DNA of 64,000 bases, from assembly GCA_000621905.1 (NCBI GenBank), contig JHXB01000006.1, positions 62,001 to 126,000 on the forward strand, given 5' to 3'. The notes under the pieces were generated by a model. That model made no database searches and was not told the DNA's origin. It saw only the letters and a list, made by a program, of their open reading frames with translations. Both the position numbers and the translations under genes were made by a program. Source of the stretch: Lachnospiraceae bacterium NC2004. GTDB lineage: Bacteria; Bacillota; Clostridia; Lachnospirales; Lachnospiraceae. Positions 8,808 to 17,632 of this stretch are shown piece after piece. Every line of letters starts with the position of its first letter. Position 1 is the stretch's first letter.

Positions 8808-9855
8808 GTGTTTCCTCCAAATAACCGTAGAATAACTCTCTTAAATTGTCGTCTATTATCATCGGATAAACTATTAAATTGCTTGGTCTATTAAGCATAG
8901 CAAAGAAAATTGTATTCCCGCGCACCTTCTTATCAGTACTAATCACATCAAACAATTTATCCGGCTCTTTTACCACAATCTCCTCAGTTATAAAGTTATC
9001 CTTGATCATAGCCTTAATGTCCATATAATACGATTCACTAATCAGCCCTTCTCTAACAGCTATATAATTGACAACATCAATTCCCCACATTACTCCTTCT
9101 CCATGAGGTACTTGATAATCCGTGTACGCTTCGAGCGCATGTCCAAAAGTATGTCCATAGTTAAGAACTCTTCTAAGATCTGATTCAAATTCATCTTTTT
9201 CAATTATTTCTTTCTTTACTTTCAATCCTTCATATATATACTCGACAATACTGTCACATGGTATATACTGATTTATTCTCTTTAAGTTCTCATAAAACGA
9301 TTCATATTTTGTCAAAGAAAACTTGAAAATCTCGCCCCATCCATTTAAATAATCTTGATGAGTAAGCGTACCCAAGAAACTTACATCGACAAATATTTTT
9401 TTAGGAGGATAGAACACCCCTATCTGATTTTTATATTGCCCAAGATTAATTCCACATTTGCCTCCAATACACGAATCGCACATTGCAAGTAATGTAGTAG
9501 GTACAAAAACCCATTCAATATTCCTTAAAAACAAGTTGCAGGCGATAGTAGTAACATCCTGCGTAATTCCTCCACCAAAGCAGTATACTATCCAATTCTT
9601 ACGAACACCAATATTCTTTAAGAAATTAATTATCTCAAGAACCGTATCCATGTTCTTATTACTCTCTATCGCGTCCATAAGAAACACCTTATCTGTAGAA
9701 ACGCTTCGAAAAAGGTCGTTATATATACGATACACATTCTTATCAATAACAAAAGCCGACTCTACCCCCGCATTATCTATCACACCACCAACATCATCTA
9801 TAAACTCAACTGTATAGTCGTATAGCTTAGATGAAATATTCAAACTATTATTCAT
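8788..9855 (-). CDS. Sugar-phosphate cyclase of the 3-dehydroquinate synthase superfamily
   Basis: The 355-residue protein keeps the core of the superfamily: NAD loop GGGITQDVT at 94-102, VPTTLLAMCDSCIGGKCGIN at 118-137 (Lys133), GWGEIFK at 172-178 (Glu175, Lys178), LNYGHTFGHALE at 231-242 (His235) and HGEGV at 251-255 (His251). Glu175, His235 and His251 match the zinc ligands of dehydroquinate synthase. GHTFGH is the dehydroquinate synthase form rather than the GHTFSP form I associate with EEVS-type cyclases. No other shikimate gene is nearby, and the neighbours are a kinase, an aldolase-like protein and sugar enzymes, so I do not call it aroB. It probably closes a carbocyclic ring from a phosphorylated keto-sugar; the product could be a quinate-like or aminocyclitol-like ring. 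Confidence 0.82.
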   Translation of the reverse strand: MNNSLNISSKLYDYTVEFIDDVGGVIDNAGVESAFVIDKNVYRIYNDLFRSVSTDKVFLMDAIESNKNMDTVLEIINFLKNIGVRKNWIVYCFGGGITQDVTTIACNLFLRNIEWVFVPTTLLAMCDSCIGGKCGINLGQYKNQIGVFYPPKKIFVDVSFLGTLTHQDYLNGWGEIFKFSLTKYESFYENLKRINQYIPCDSIVEYIYEGLKVKKEIIEKDEFESDLRRVLNYGHTFGHALEAYTDYQVPHGEGVMWGIDVVNYIAVREGLISESYYMDIKAMIKDNFITEEIVVKEPDKLFDVISTDKKVRGNTIFFAMLNRPSNLIVYPMIIDDNLRELFYGYLEETHEYYSS

Positions 9856-9883
9856 ATATTAATACCTCGCGTATTCTGTATTA

Positions 9884-11512
9884 TCAGTTCTCATCGTTAC
9901 CATCATCAAAGCAACTCGGAGTAATAAACTTTATATTCATTTTCTTAGAGACACTATTTTTAAGGTCATTATACATTCCCTTTATCTCCGCATTAAGCTC
10001 CTCCCATTTGTTATCCGGATTAAGTGAAGGAAGGTGGGCGTCTGCATAACTTTTGTTGTATTCAGTCTTAAATCCATCAAACCCAGCTATATAAACGTCT
10101 TTTGCAGACACTTTATTAAGCAGGCGCAAGGTTATAATAACCGCATTATCAAAGTGTTCCCAGCCTCTCTTAATTACAGTATTATAATTAATAATCACTT
10201 CGTTTTCAGCTGGATCAGTTTTGATGTTTGAAAGAAGTATCTTTCTGGTTAAGCGCATCTGGTCGGGATGACAACCGCAAGCATATTCATATCTTGCCGG
10301 ATTAATAAAAATGGCATAATCACATTGATATAAAGGATTCAGTGCATTCACAGCAATAACCACCGGATTATTCTCTTCGATAAATGATTGAATAGCTTCA
10401 TACTCTGTCTCTATCGACTTCCCCGGGGCAACAAGCAGGACCTTTTTATCTTTCAACTCATGCTTAAGCACCTGCAACACGGCTGAATCATCAACAATTC
10501 TACTCTGATTTTCTATATATTTATCCTCAAGAAGATCATAGTCATATTTTCTTCGTTCCTCAACAGAAAGCGATTCAATAATCGTTCTCATATCATGTGT
10601 ATTAGTTCTATGATTCTCCATGAGATAAGCAATATTGTTGACGTGACACTGATACATACCCGCAATAAAATACGGTGTCGAGTAGCCCCATTTATACTTC
10701 ACCTGATATGCAGCCATATATATATCAATAGCGTCTAAAACCGCATTAATATCGTAATTACCATATTGCTTGCGATTCAAGTATGATACCATTAACTCGG
10801 TGGTTGTATTACCCGCTCCTCGTCCAAGGCCACAAAGAGTAGAATCAACAACGATTGATCGATTAGATTCTTTTATTAGTTCTATAAATCGTATGCTTAA
10901 TGCAAATGCTAATTGTTGATTATTATGTGCATGAAATCCAATACCGATATTCTGATTTAAGCGTTTATCCAAGATTCCTACGATATGTTCCAAGTCTTCA
11001 AAAAACATTGCACCAAAAGTATCAACAACCGATATAGAATACGGTTCAAATTCATTAATGCATTCCGCAAGCTCATCCAAGTCTTCATCGCTATATGCCA
11101 ATGTATTGGCTGCTTGAAACATTACCTTGTATCCTTTTTTTCTAATTGCTTCTCCAACTTTAATTCCTTCTTTATGTTTACCATACGGGAAAACGACTCT
11201 TATCGCATCTATAGATTCGCCATCACACTCAGAAAGATTATCTACATTGTATCTATCCCAATCAATCATAGCAACATACATAACATTAGGACTCTTCTCA
11301 GTTAAATATGGTTTTATATCATTCGGAGTATTAAAAAAAGATGATCCCTCTTGATGAGGCTTATCCTTAAGCCATCCTATCTCGATTATGTCTGCTCTTG
11401 CTTCCTGCATTTTCCTGATAATGCCGCGGATACCAGCTTCACCAAAATGAGAGTCTGTTATATACGCGCCATCACGCAATGTGCAATCAAGCAATCCAAT
11501 ATTGCTACTCAT
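9884..11512 (-). CDS. DRE-TIM pyruvate aldolase/lyase (HMGL-like) with an extra C-terminal Rossmann-like domain
   Basis: The first ~300 of 542 residues form an HMGL-like TIM barrel with LLDCTLRDGAY (Asp9, Arg13, Asp14), GFHAHNN (His194, His196, Asn197) and GLGRGAGNTTTE at 228-239, all shared with 4-hydroxy-2-oxovalerate aldolase. That family cleaves or forms 4-hydroxy-2-oxo acids from pyruvate and an aldehyde. Residues ~355-542 form a second domain starting KVLLVAPGKSI, with IAVNALN and VYIAGFDGF strands; it resembles the MAF/DUF115-type Rossmann domains but I cannot name it. It is the first gene after the promoter at 11540-11567, so it may do the first pathway step: making a 3-deoxy-2-keto sugar acid for the kinase and cyclase. 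Confidence 0.8.
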   Translation of the reverse strand: MSSNIGLLDCTLRDGAYITDSHFGEAGIRGIIRKMQEARADIIEIGWLKDKPHQEGSSFFNTPNDIKPYLTEKSPNVMYVAMIDWDRYNVDNLSECDGESIDAIRVVFPYGKHKEGIKVGEAIRKKGYKVMFQAANTLAYSDEDLDELAECINEFEPYSISVVDTFGAMFFEDLEHIVGILDKRLNQNIGIGFHAHNNQQLAFALSIRFIELIKESNRSIVVDSTLCGLGRGAGNTTTELMVSYLNRKQYGNYDINAVLDAIDIYMAAYQVKYKWGYSTPYFIAGMYQCHVNNIAYLMENHRTNTHDMRTIIESLSVEERRKYDYDLLEDKYIENQSRIVDDSAVLQVLKHELKDKKVLLVAPGKSIETEYEAIQSFIEENNPVVIAVNALNPLYQCDYAIFINPARYEYACGCHPDQMRLTRKILLSNIKTDPAENEVIINYNTVIKRGWEHFDNAVIITLRLLNKVSAKDVYIAGFDGFKTEYNKSYADAHLPSLNPDNKWEELNAEIKGMYNDLKNSVSKKMNIKFITPSCFDDGNDEN

Positions 11513-11539
11513 ATACTATCTCCTTAGCCTTTTATATTC

Positions 11540-11567
11540 ATTATAGCTTAACGTTTACATGTATCAA
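11540..11567 (-). promoter_or_regulatory. Sigma-A-type promoter for the cassette-1 operon
   Basis: Reading the minus strand, TTGATA (11562-11567) and TATAAT (11540-11545) are separated by 16 bases and sit about 30 bases upstream of the lyase ATG at 11512. A second TATAAT (11602-11607) lies farther upstream with a weaker -35 (TTGTAA, 18-base spacer). This 124-base gap is the largest clean break between the two glycan operons, so cassette 1 probably has its own promoter. Confidence 0.55.
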
Positions 11568-11636
11568 CATGACCGTTTCTCAGTCATATTATGCATCATA
11601 CATTATATCATATAAACAAATGATATTACAAGAATT

Positions 11637-14222
11637 CTAGCGCGAACCCGTCTTTCGCTTCTCAACAATAAAACCTATTATTATCAAGGCAATACCAATG
11701 ACAATCGAAATAACAGAAACTATAATTCCTGCTACAACTCCCTTAGGCGAGTATTTCATTATAACCTTGTGGTTACCTTTATCTAAATCAAAAGCCAAAA
11801 AACTCCCCGCCACATCAGCGGTCTTAATGCTAACTCCATCGACCGTTATATCCCATGCGTCGCTATATGGTATCGTAGTAAACACTCTTCTATCACCATC
11901 AGAGGTCACTTCAGCCTCGATATATCCAGCATTCATCTTACTGATCTCTGCCTGGTTAGACTTCAGAATACCATATGCTTTCTTCCACTTATCAAGGTTA
12001 ATGCGATTTAACTTTAAATCAATCTCAGCAACGCCCTTCTCATTATAGCAGTCTTCCGGAAAATCAACATAACATGTAATCTCTTCTCCGGCTTTTTTAT
12101 AACCAATATTATAATTATCAAAGTCACTTACTATGTATTCACCATCTTCAGGAATAACACAAGTTACTTCAACTACAGATATATTTTGCGAATTCACATC
12201 ATGTTTTTTCACACCAAGTCGCTCACCGTTAATACTCACTTCACAATTATCAGTAGCTTTTATCAAATTATATTCAACACTCTTTTGCTCCATTAATCCA
12301 TCAACTTTGGTAAGAGACTTACACAACGCATTATTATAAACCACAATACAATCATCATGTTTAGAATTCTCATCATCTAAACTATCAAATTCACCTAAAT
12401 CGCCTTCTGCAACAACTATCGGTTCAATACACTCTCTATTATCGTACAGAATAACATCCCCTATTCTTGTTGCGTTTGAATTGATAAATGGTTTATCATC
12501 TTTTGATACGCCACCGGCAGAAACTTGTGACTCAAACAAGTATCTCCTTGCAAAAACAGCATTTAAAAATGAATTGTAGCCTCGCTCATAGACCGATGTA
12601 TCATTAGTATCAACACCTAGTTTTCTCAACATACTTACATAGTTAATATTGGCGCTGTTAGAGTAACCACTATTGGTATTATACCCAAACACCAAGCCGC
12701 AATTATCATCCCTAAACCACGTGTTATATCCACTCCTATAAGCCTTCTGATTTCCAATCAGCTCTACAGATGATTCAATAGAATCGCTAACTGTATTAGA
12801 AAATCTATCCTCATCTACGACAACTTGTACAACAAGAAAATTAGTACAAATCTCAACAACCAATACACTACATACGATTTTTAACCATAATCTCGTTTTA
12901 ATACGTTTTTTTACAAGAATAGCTACTGCATATACTAGTATCAATACAACGCTTAAAAAATACGACATTGCATGATTATACCCATTATATATCCACGAAA
13001 CAATAAAAAGACTCACGCATAATACGGTCATTATTACGAATCTAATCTTATCATTCTTCTTTACTACACCAGAGTAATGGCAATATGCATCAACCGCAAG
13101 AACAATAAGGTAAAAAAACATAAAAATAGAATGTCTATTAGGATGACCATGTGTATAATGAAACAAGTGCATTATGTAATTACAAGTACTCTCGTTCATA
13201 GCCATAACTAGTATTATTAGTACGACTAATTTTCTGAATCTTACATTTAATCTAATTCGCTTTATAAAGAAATAGGAGAGCGCGAGAAGAGTGATTAACA
13301 TACCTACATATAAGTTACATTTCCAATAATTAGTTATTCCACCCCCGCCGTTTATAAGAGGAGTTCCCCACATGACCTCGTCTATAATTTTTAGCCAATT
13401 CACATAAAACCCAACACCTTGATACTCGGAAAAACCATAGCCATCGCCGGACGATGCTACAAATTGAGGAACAAAATAAAATGCAGATGTTAAAACTGCA
13501 AGTAAAGATAAAACCAGTGTCTTAAGTGATGTGTTGAAAAAATGTTTTACTCCTTTATAATCTAGTGTAATGTAATATAACACTATAAAAATACACCCAA
13601 CAAAACCCAGATAAGTTATCGTAATCATCATCATTGACAACGATATCAAATACAGCTTCCAGCCTTTATTATAGACTATTTTTTCTAGTCCTAGAATCAC
13701 TAACGGCATTAAAATATATGCAATTATAAGTGTTCCAGCTGAAGCAAGATTAAAAAACTCAGGTAACAACGCATAAGGAAGACCAAATATTAGTATTTCA
13801 ATTGAATCACTCTCAATAGTTCTTCCACTTTCTCTATTAATTAGATAATAACTAATTGACAAAAACATAGCTATCGAACTAAGTACCACTAAAACATCTG
13901 ACACATCATTAAAAAGGCGATAAGGAAAAAAACAAAGAATAAGCGTAAAAGGGTTACTTATACCCGATGTAAACGGCAAGTAAAAATCCATCCCTCCAAG
14001 CAATCTCCACGAATAAAAAGGCGATTCTCCTTCTAGGATTTTTCTCCTCATCTCAGCTACAATTCCCAATAACTGCTTTTGATTATCTCCACCTTCATAT
14101 ACATATTCTCCTAAAGGACCGCTATTATTCAATAGCATAGAAAGAATGTGTGTAATCAGTATGATCAACACACCTAGAAGTATTATTCTATTCCTCTTAA
14201 TCCATTCTGCTATTCTATCCAT
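11637..14222 (-). CDS. YfhO-family GT-C-like membrane glycosyltransferase (copy 2)
   Basis: An 861-residue polytopic membrane protein. An N-terminal TM helix is followed by a loop with YVYEGGDNQKQ near residue 40, about a dozen TM helices to residue ~460, a large extracytoplasmic domain (~470-830) with the paired motifs FLNAVFARRYLFE and ITVDGVSIKTADVAGSFLAF, and a final TM helix before a basic tail. The ATG at 14222 is preceded by GGAGGTGTT. It is the last gene of the second glycan operon, 28 bases after another yfhO. YfhO proteins transfer a sugar from undecaprenyl phosphate to a cell-envelope polymer outside the cell. The acceptor is unknown. Confidence 0.87.
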   Translation of the reverse strand: MDRIAEWIKRNRIILLGVLIILITHILSMLLNNSGPLGEYVYEGGDNQKQLLGIVAEMRRKILEGESPFYSWRLLGGMDFYLPFTSGISNPFTLILCFFPYRLFNDVSDVLVVLSSIAMFLSISYYLINRESGRTIESDSIEILIFGLPYALLPEFFNLASAGTLIIAYILMPLVILGLEKIVYNKGWKLYLISLSMMMITITYLGFVGCIFIVLYYITLDYKGVKHFFNTSLKTLVLSLLAVLTSAFYFVPQFVASSGDGYGFSEYQGVGFYVNWLKIIDEVMWGTPLINGGGGITNYWKCNLYVGMLITLLALSYFFIKRIRLNVRFRKLVVLIILVMAMNESTCNYIMHLFHYTHGHPNRHSIFMFFYLIVLAVDAYCHYSGVVKKNDKIRFVIMTVLCVSLFIVSWIYNGYNHAMSYFLSVVLILVYAVAILVKKRIKTRLWLKIVCSVLVVEICTNFLVVQVVVDEDRFSNTVSDSIESSVELIGNQKAYRSGYNTWFRDDNCGLVFGYNTNSGYSNSANINYVSMLRKLGVDTNDTSVYERGYNSFLNAVFARRYLFESQVSAGGVSKDDKPFINSNATRIGDVILYDNRECIEPIVVAEGDLGEFDSLDDENSKHDDCIVVYNNALCKSLTKVDGLMEQKSVEYNLIKATDNCEVSINGERLGVKKHDVNSQNISVVEVTCVIPEDGEYIVSDFDNYNIGYKKAGEEITCYVDFPEDCYNEKGVAEIDLKLNRINLDKWKKAYGILKSNQAEISKMNAGYIEAEVTSDGDRRVFTTIPYSDAWDITVDGVSIKTADVAGSFLAFDLDKGNHKVIMKYSPKGVVAGIIVSVISIVIGIALIIIGFIVEKRKTGSR

Positions 14223-14250
14223 AACACCTCCGTAGCAACGCTTCTTTATT

Positions 14251-16866
14251 CTACTCCAAAAAGAATACCTTCTTGCCCTTCCTGTAATAAAACACCATTA
14301 CCACACCAATCATAATTGCTATAATAGACAGCGGGCATCCAAGAATCACGCCTCTTGGAAAGAACTTTAATTCCACTTCGTGTACCCCTTTATCAACTTG
14401 AAATGCCAAGAATCCATCCCCGACTCGATCTGTCGACACTTCATGACCATCAACAATAATCTTCCAGGCATTATCATATGGTATAGTGGTAAACACTTTT
14501 CTTTTATTTGGCGAATCAATAATGCCTTTTATATATCCAGCTTCATATGTATCTATATCCATCTGATTACTCTTTAGAATACTATAAGCTTTATTCCAGC
14601 TTACTCTATCTACTCTATTAACATCAATGTTGGCTGATACTACGTTCTTAGTTCCAAAAACATAATCCTTAACGGCGGCGTATACATACACAGTTTCGCC
14701 TTTTTTACGATATCCCAGATTATAATTGTCAAATGCAGTCACCACGTATTCTCCAGCTTGTGGCGCCACAAACGAATACACAACTGTAGCATCATTTTCA
14801 GAACCATTCTCATCCTGATCAAAACCGGTTCTCTTAATAATCAACTCATTGTTCTTGATGCTAACATTGCAGTTATTAGACATTTCAACATTGAAATCTA
14901 CGTTCTCTTTTGTAAAAATCTTATCCACTCCTGTTAGAGAATAACATAGAAGATTATTGTACTCTAATACATCTGAGTTAGTCGCAGTGTTATGCATGGA
15001 ATAATCGTTATACTCACTCATATCTCCATCAGCAACTATTATAGGGTTAAGAGTTTCTTTATTCTTATATAATAAAACATCTCCAACTTTTTCAGCCTCC
15101 TCAGAATCTAGCACCGCATCATTCTTAGAAATATGTGTTACTCCATCATCGCCAACATCCTGAAGCACATCATAAACATACTTTCTGGAAAATATAGCAT
15201 TAAGAAAAGAGTTAAAGCCTCTGTCACCAATACTAAGTTCTTTAGCATTAACGCCTAGTTTCTTCAACTCATTACAGTAACCAATAGAAGCGCTTCCGGA
15301 GAATCCGGAAACACAATTATATCCATACACCATTCCCAGATTTCCAACCATAAAACCGTCATTATATCCGCATCTAAATTCATCACCCACATCAAAGCAT
15401 TTAAAAGCTGAATCAATGCTCTCTATAGTGTCATTGGCATAAAAGTTCTCAGACGGATACACAAAAAAGATTGTATAATTGGTAACCAATTCCAACATCG
15501 TAATAACACTAATAATTAACTTAGCATATCTAATCATCTTTCTCTTACATATAAGAAGAGCCGTATATATCAAACTAAGCGCTATACACACTATGTATGA
15601 TAACACACGTTCCTTACCATTATATATATTAGATATTATATATAACAGAATCAGTATAGCGAGTATAGCAATAAGATTTAATTTATCTCTCTTCTTAGCA
15701 TCCGTAGTATAGAATATATAAGCATCACTTGCCAACGTTAAAACATAAAACACAATGTACAACACATGCCTGTTGGGCATACCATGTGTATAATGAAAGA
15801 GATGTATAACGTAATTACAAAACTTACCATTAACACCTAATAGTAATAAAGCCAACACAGCAAGCTTTCTAATCCTTACTGACAAATTGATCCTCTTTAT
15901 CGCAAAGTAACTAACAGTTAACAGCATCACTAGAGTTCCAGCATATAGATTACTTTCCCAATAAGAGGAAGTATAATTACCAGCCAGTATCCATTCTGAT
16001 CCCCACACCGCACTATCAAGCACCTTTAGCCAATTAACATAAAATCCGGCACCCTGAAATTCTGAGAAACCATAACCTCCATCAGTTGTTGTATAAAACA
16101 AAGGTATAAAACTAAATGCAGATGTTAAGACAGCTAGTGCCGAAAGAAGCGTAATCTTAATTGACTTAATAACAAACAATCTCACGCTCTTAAACTCAAG
16201 TGTCAGATAATAAAGTACTATAAATATACAGCCGATTGCCCCTGCATAAAAATTATTAATCATCAACAATGACAACGAAATAAAGTATAATCTCCACCCT
16301 TTATTTGCAACTAATCTTTCGAGACCTAATATAACAATCGGCATTAGAGTATAGGCGATTAAATAAGTACAATATAGACTAACATTATAAAACGCAGGAA
16401 TAATTGCATACGGAACCGAAAAAAGAAGAACCTCATATGAATCTCTATCAAATCTTTTACCAAACTCCCTGTTGACAAGATAATGCTTCATCGTCAGAAA
16501 CATTAGTACAGAGTACACGACAACCACCACATCACACGCATCGTTAAATAACTTATATGGGAAGAAAGAAAGGATAAGCATTGTTACATTACAAATAGAC
16601 CCTATAAATCCGGAATAAAAATCTATTCCTCCACAAGATCTCCATGAATAGAAAGGGAACTCTCCTTCTGTAATCTTTCTTCTAAACTCTGAGGCATATC
16701 CCAACACCTGTAGTTGGTTGTCACCGCCAACATACACATTATCTCCGAATACTCCACACTTATACGCAATCATTGTTATAATATGAGTTATAACAACTAT
16801 TGCGACTCCGAGTAGTGTTACTCTATTCCTATATATAAACCCTTTTCTCTGTATAGGATTATCCAC
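14251..16866 (-). CDS. YfhO-family GT-C-like membrane glycosyltransferase (copy 3)
   Basis: An 871-residue paralogue of the protein encoded at 11637, with the same order of parts: VYVGGDNQLQVLGY loop, about a dozen TM helices, an extracytoplasmic domain with FLNAIFSRKYVYD and IIVDGHEVSTDRVGDGFLAF, and a final TM helix followed by a short basic tail. I start it at GTG 16866, six bases after a GGAG; an in-frame ATG at 16896 would place the ribosome-binding site inside the gene and overlap the SMR gene. Two adjacent full-length copies suggest either two acceptors or two sugars. It follows the SMR-like pair directly, so those proteins probably supply its flipped lipid-linked substrate. Confidence 0.86.
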   Translation of the reverse strand: MDNPIQRKGFIYRNRVTLLGVAIVVITHIITMIAYKCGVFGDNVYVGGDNQLQVLGYASEFRRKITEGEFPFYSWRSCGGIDFYSGFIGSICNVTMLILSFFPYKLFNDACDVVVVVYSVLMFLTMKHYLVNREFGKRFDRDSYEVLLFSVPYAIIPAFYNVSLYCTYLIAYTLMPIVILGLERLVANKGWRLYFISLSLLMINNFYAGAIGCIFIVLYYLTLEFKSVRLFVIKSIKITLLSALAVLTSAFSFIPLFYTTTDGGYGFSEFQGAGFYVNWLKVLDSAVWGSEWILAGNYTSSYWESNLYAGTLVMLLTVSYFAIKRINLSVRIRKLAVLALLLLGVNGKFCNYVIHLFHYTHGMPNRHVLYIVFYVLTLASDAYIFYTTDAKKRDKLNLIAILAILILLYIISNIYNGKERVLSYIVCIALSLIYTALLICKRKMIRYAKLIISVITMLELVTNYTIFFVYPSENFYANDTIESIDSAFKCFDVGDEFRCGYNDGFMVGNLGMVYGYNCVSGFSGSASIGYCNELKKLGVNAKELSIGDRGFNSFLNAIFSRKYVYDVLQDVGDDGVTHISKNDAVLDSEEAEKVGDVLLYKNKETLNPIIVADGDMSEYNDYSMHNTATNSDVLEYNNLLCYSLTGVDKIFTKENVDFNVEMSNNCNVSIKNNELIIKRTGFDQDENGSENDATVVYSFVAPQAGEYVVTAFDNYNLGYRKKGETVYVYAAVKDYVFGTKNVVSANIDVNRVDRVSWNKAYSILKSNQMDIDTYEAGYIKGIIDSPNKRKVFTTIPYDNAWKIIVDGHEVSTDRVGDGFLAFQVDKGVHEVELKFFPRGVILGCPLSIIAIMIGVVMVFYYRKGKKVFFLE

Positions 16867-16886
16867 CGTACACTCCTTTATTCTAA

Positions 16887-17240
16887 TCAGAAACATGCAA
16901 ATACAACAATACCAATTATTATAAGCCCGAGAGAAACAATCTTCCTCTTACTTACCTTCTCTCCAAAGAACTTTACACCAAACACAGTTGCATAAATATA
17001 TCCCGTCGCCTCAAGTATTGGTCCTAACGACAACGGCACACCCTTATACGCGTATATAGTAATAAATGTTGCCACTAAAAAGACAGAATACGCAATAATC
17101 ACTCTTGGATTAACATACTCTTTAATCACATTCTCATGCTCTTCTATAGCTTCTTTTTTTAGCAACACTTGTGCCAAAGAACTAATAAAAACACTAATTA
17201 ACATAAAAAGCGAAAAGAATAATAGCCTACTAGTCATCAT
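16887..17240 (-). CDS. SMR/EamA-like small membrane protein (ArnF-like), first of pair
   Basis: A 117-residue protein with four predicted TM helices (about residues 4-20, 45-65, 72-92, 98-117). The motifs SLAQVLLKKEA after the first helix, LGPILEATGYIYATVFG in the middle and a short KRKIVSLG loop before the last helix are typical of half-size EamA/SMR transporters. In Gram-negatives, ArnE and ArnF, two proteins of this size, flip undecaprenyl-phosphate-aminoarabinose. The ATG at 17240 overlaps the end of the partner gene by 11 bases, as expected for a heterodimer. A GtrB-like glycosyltransferase lies two genes upstream, so lipid-linked sugar flipping is the likely role. Confidence 0.78.
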   Translation of the reverse strand: MMTSRLLFFSLFMLISVFISSLAQVLLKKEAIEEHENVIKEYVNPRVIIAYSVFLVATFITIYAYKGVPLSLGPILEATGYIYATVFGVKFFGEKVSKRKIVSLGLIIIGIVVFACF

Positions 17241-17592
17241 ATTCCACCTCCGTATCAGAAAGGCAGTACATAACTATACCGACAACTACCAGAATCGCCC
17301 CTATCACCTTAGCCGGAGTGATTTCTTCTTCGAAAACTACAAAACCGATGACTATCCCCCATACTACTCCAACCGCTTTATTAGCAAATGCTGTCGATAA
17401 CGGAAGCCTTTTTATTATCTGTTGCCATCCGATTGCATAGACGAAAAGAATTAAAAGAACGACAGTATAACAGGCGATAAATCTTGCACTCAAGAATTCT
17501 TCATTCGCAGCAAATTTACTAAATACGCCTCCTATCGCCATAAAAAGTAACATTATGTGAAGTATAACAAATGAAAAAAAACGACTCTTCAT
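17230..17592 (-). CDS. SMR/EamA-like small membrane protein (ArnE-like), second of pair
   Basis: A 120-residue, four-TM protein that overlaps the neighbouring SMR gene by 11 bases. It shows GGVFSKFAANEEFLS after helix 1, LPLSTAFANKAVGVVWGIVIG in helix 3 region, and FEEEITPAKVIGAILVVVGIV near the end, the last being the usual SMR helix-4 entry. The tail DTEVEYDD is acidic. Together the pair resembles ArnE/ArnF-type flippase subunits rather than drug pumps, because both genes are embedded in a glycan operon. A drug-resistance role would need the Glu14 of EmrE-like SMRs, which I do not see at the matching place. Confidence 0.77.
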   Translation of the reverse strand: MKSRFFSFVILHIMLLFMAIGGVFSKFAANEEFLSARFIACYTVVLLILFVYAIGWQQIIKRLPLSTAFANKAVGVVWGIVIGFVVFEEEITPAKVIGAILVVVGIVMYCLSDTEVEYDD

Positions 17593-17632
17593 AATATGCC
17601 ACCATTCTTAATACCCCTCAGCGAGCAAGATA

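Noticed and set aside
8788-9855. Housekeeping aroB (3-dehydroquinate synthase)
   Set aside because: The active-site motifs fit, but no shikimate genes are near and the kinase, lyase and sugar genes around it point to a glycan pathway. I kept the superfamily name only.
11592-11636. Terminator after the yfhO at 11637
   Set aside because: Only a weak A/T-only hairpin is present and it overlaps a possible -10 box, so no terminator is reported.
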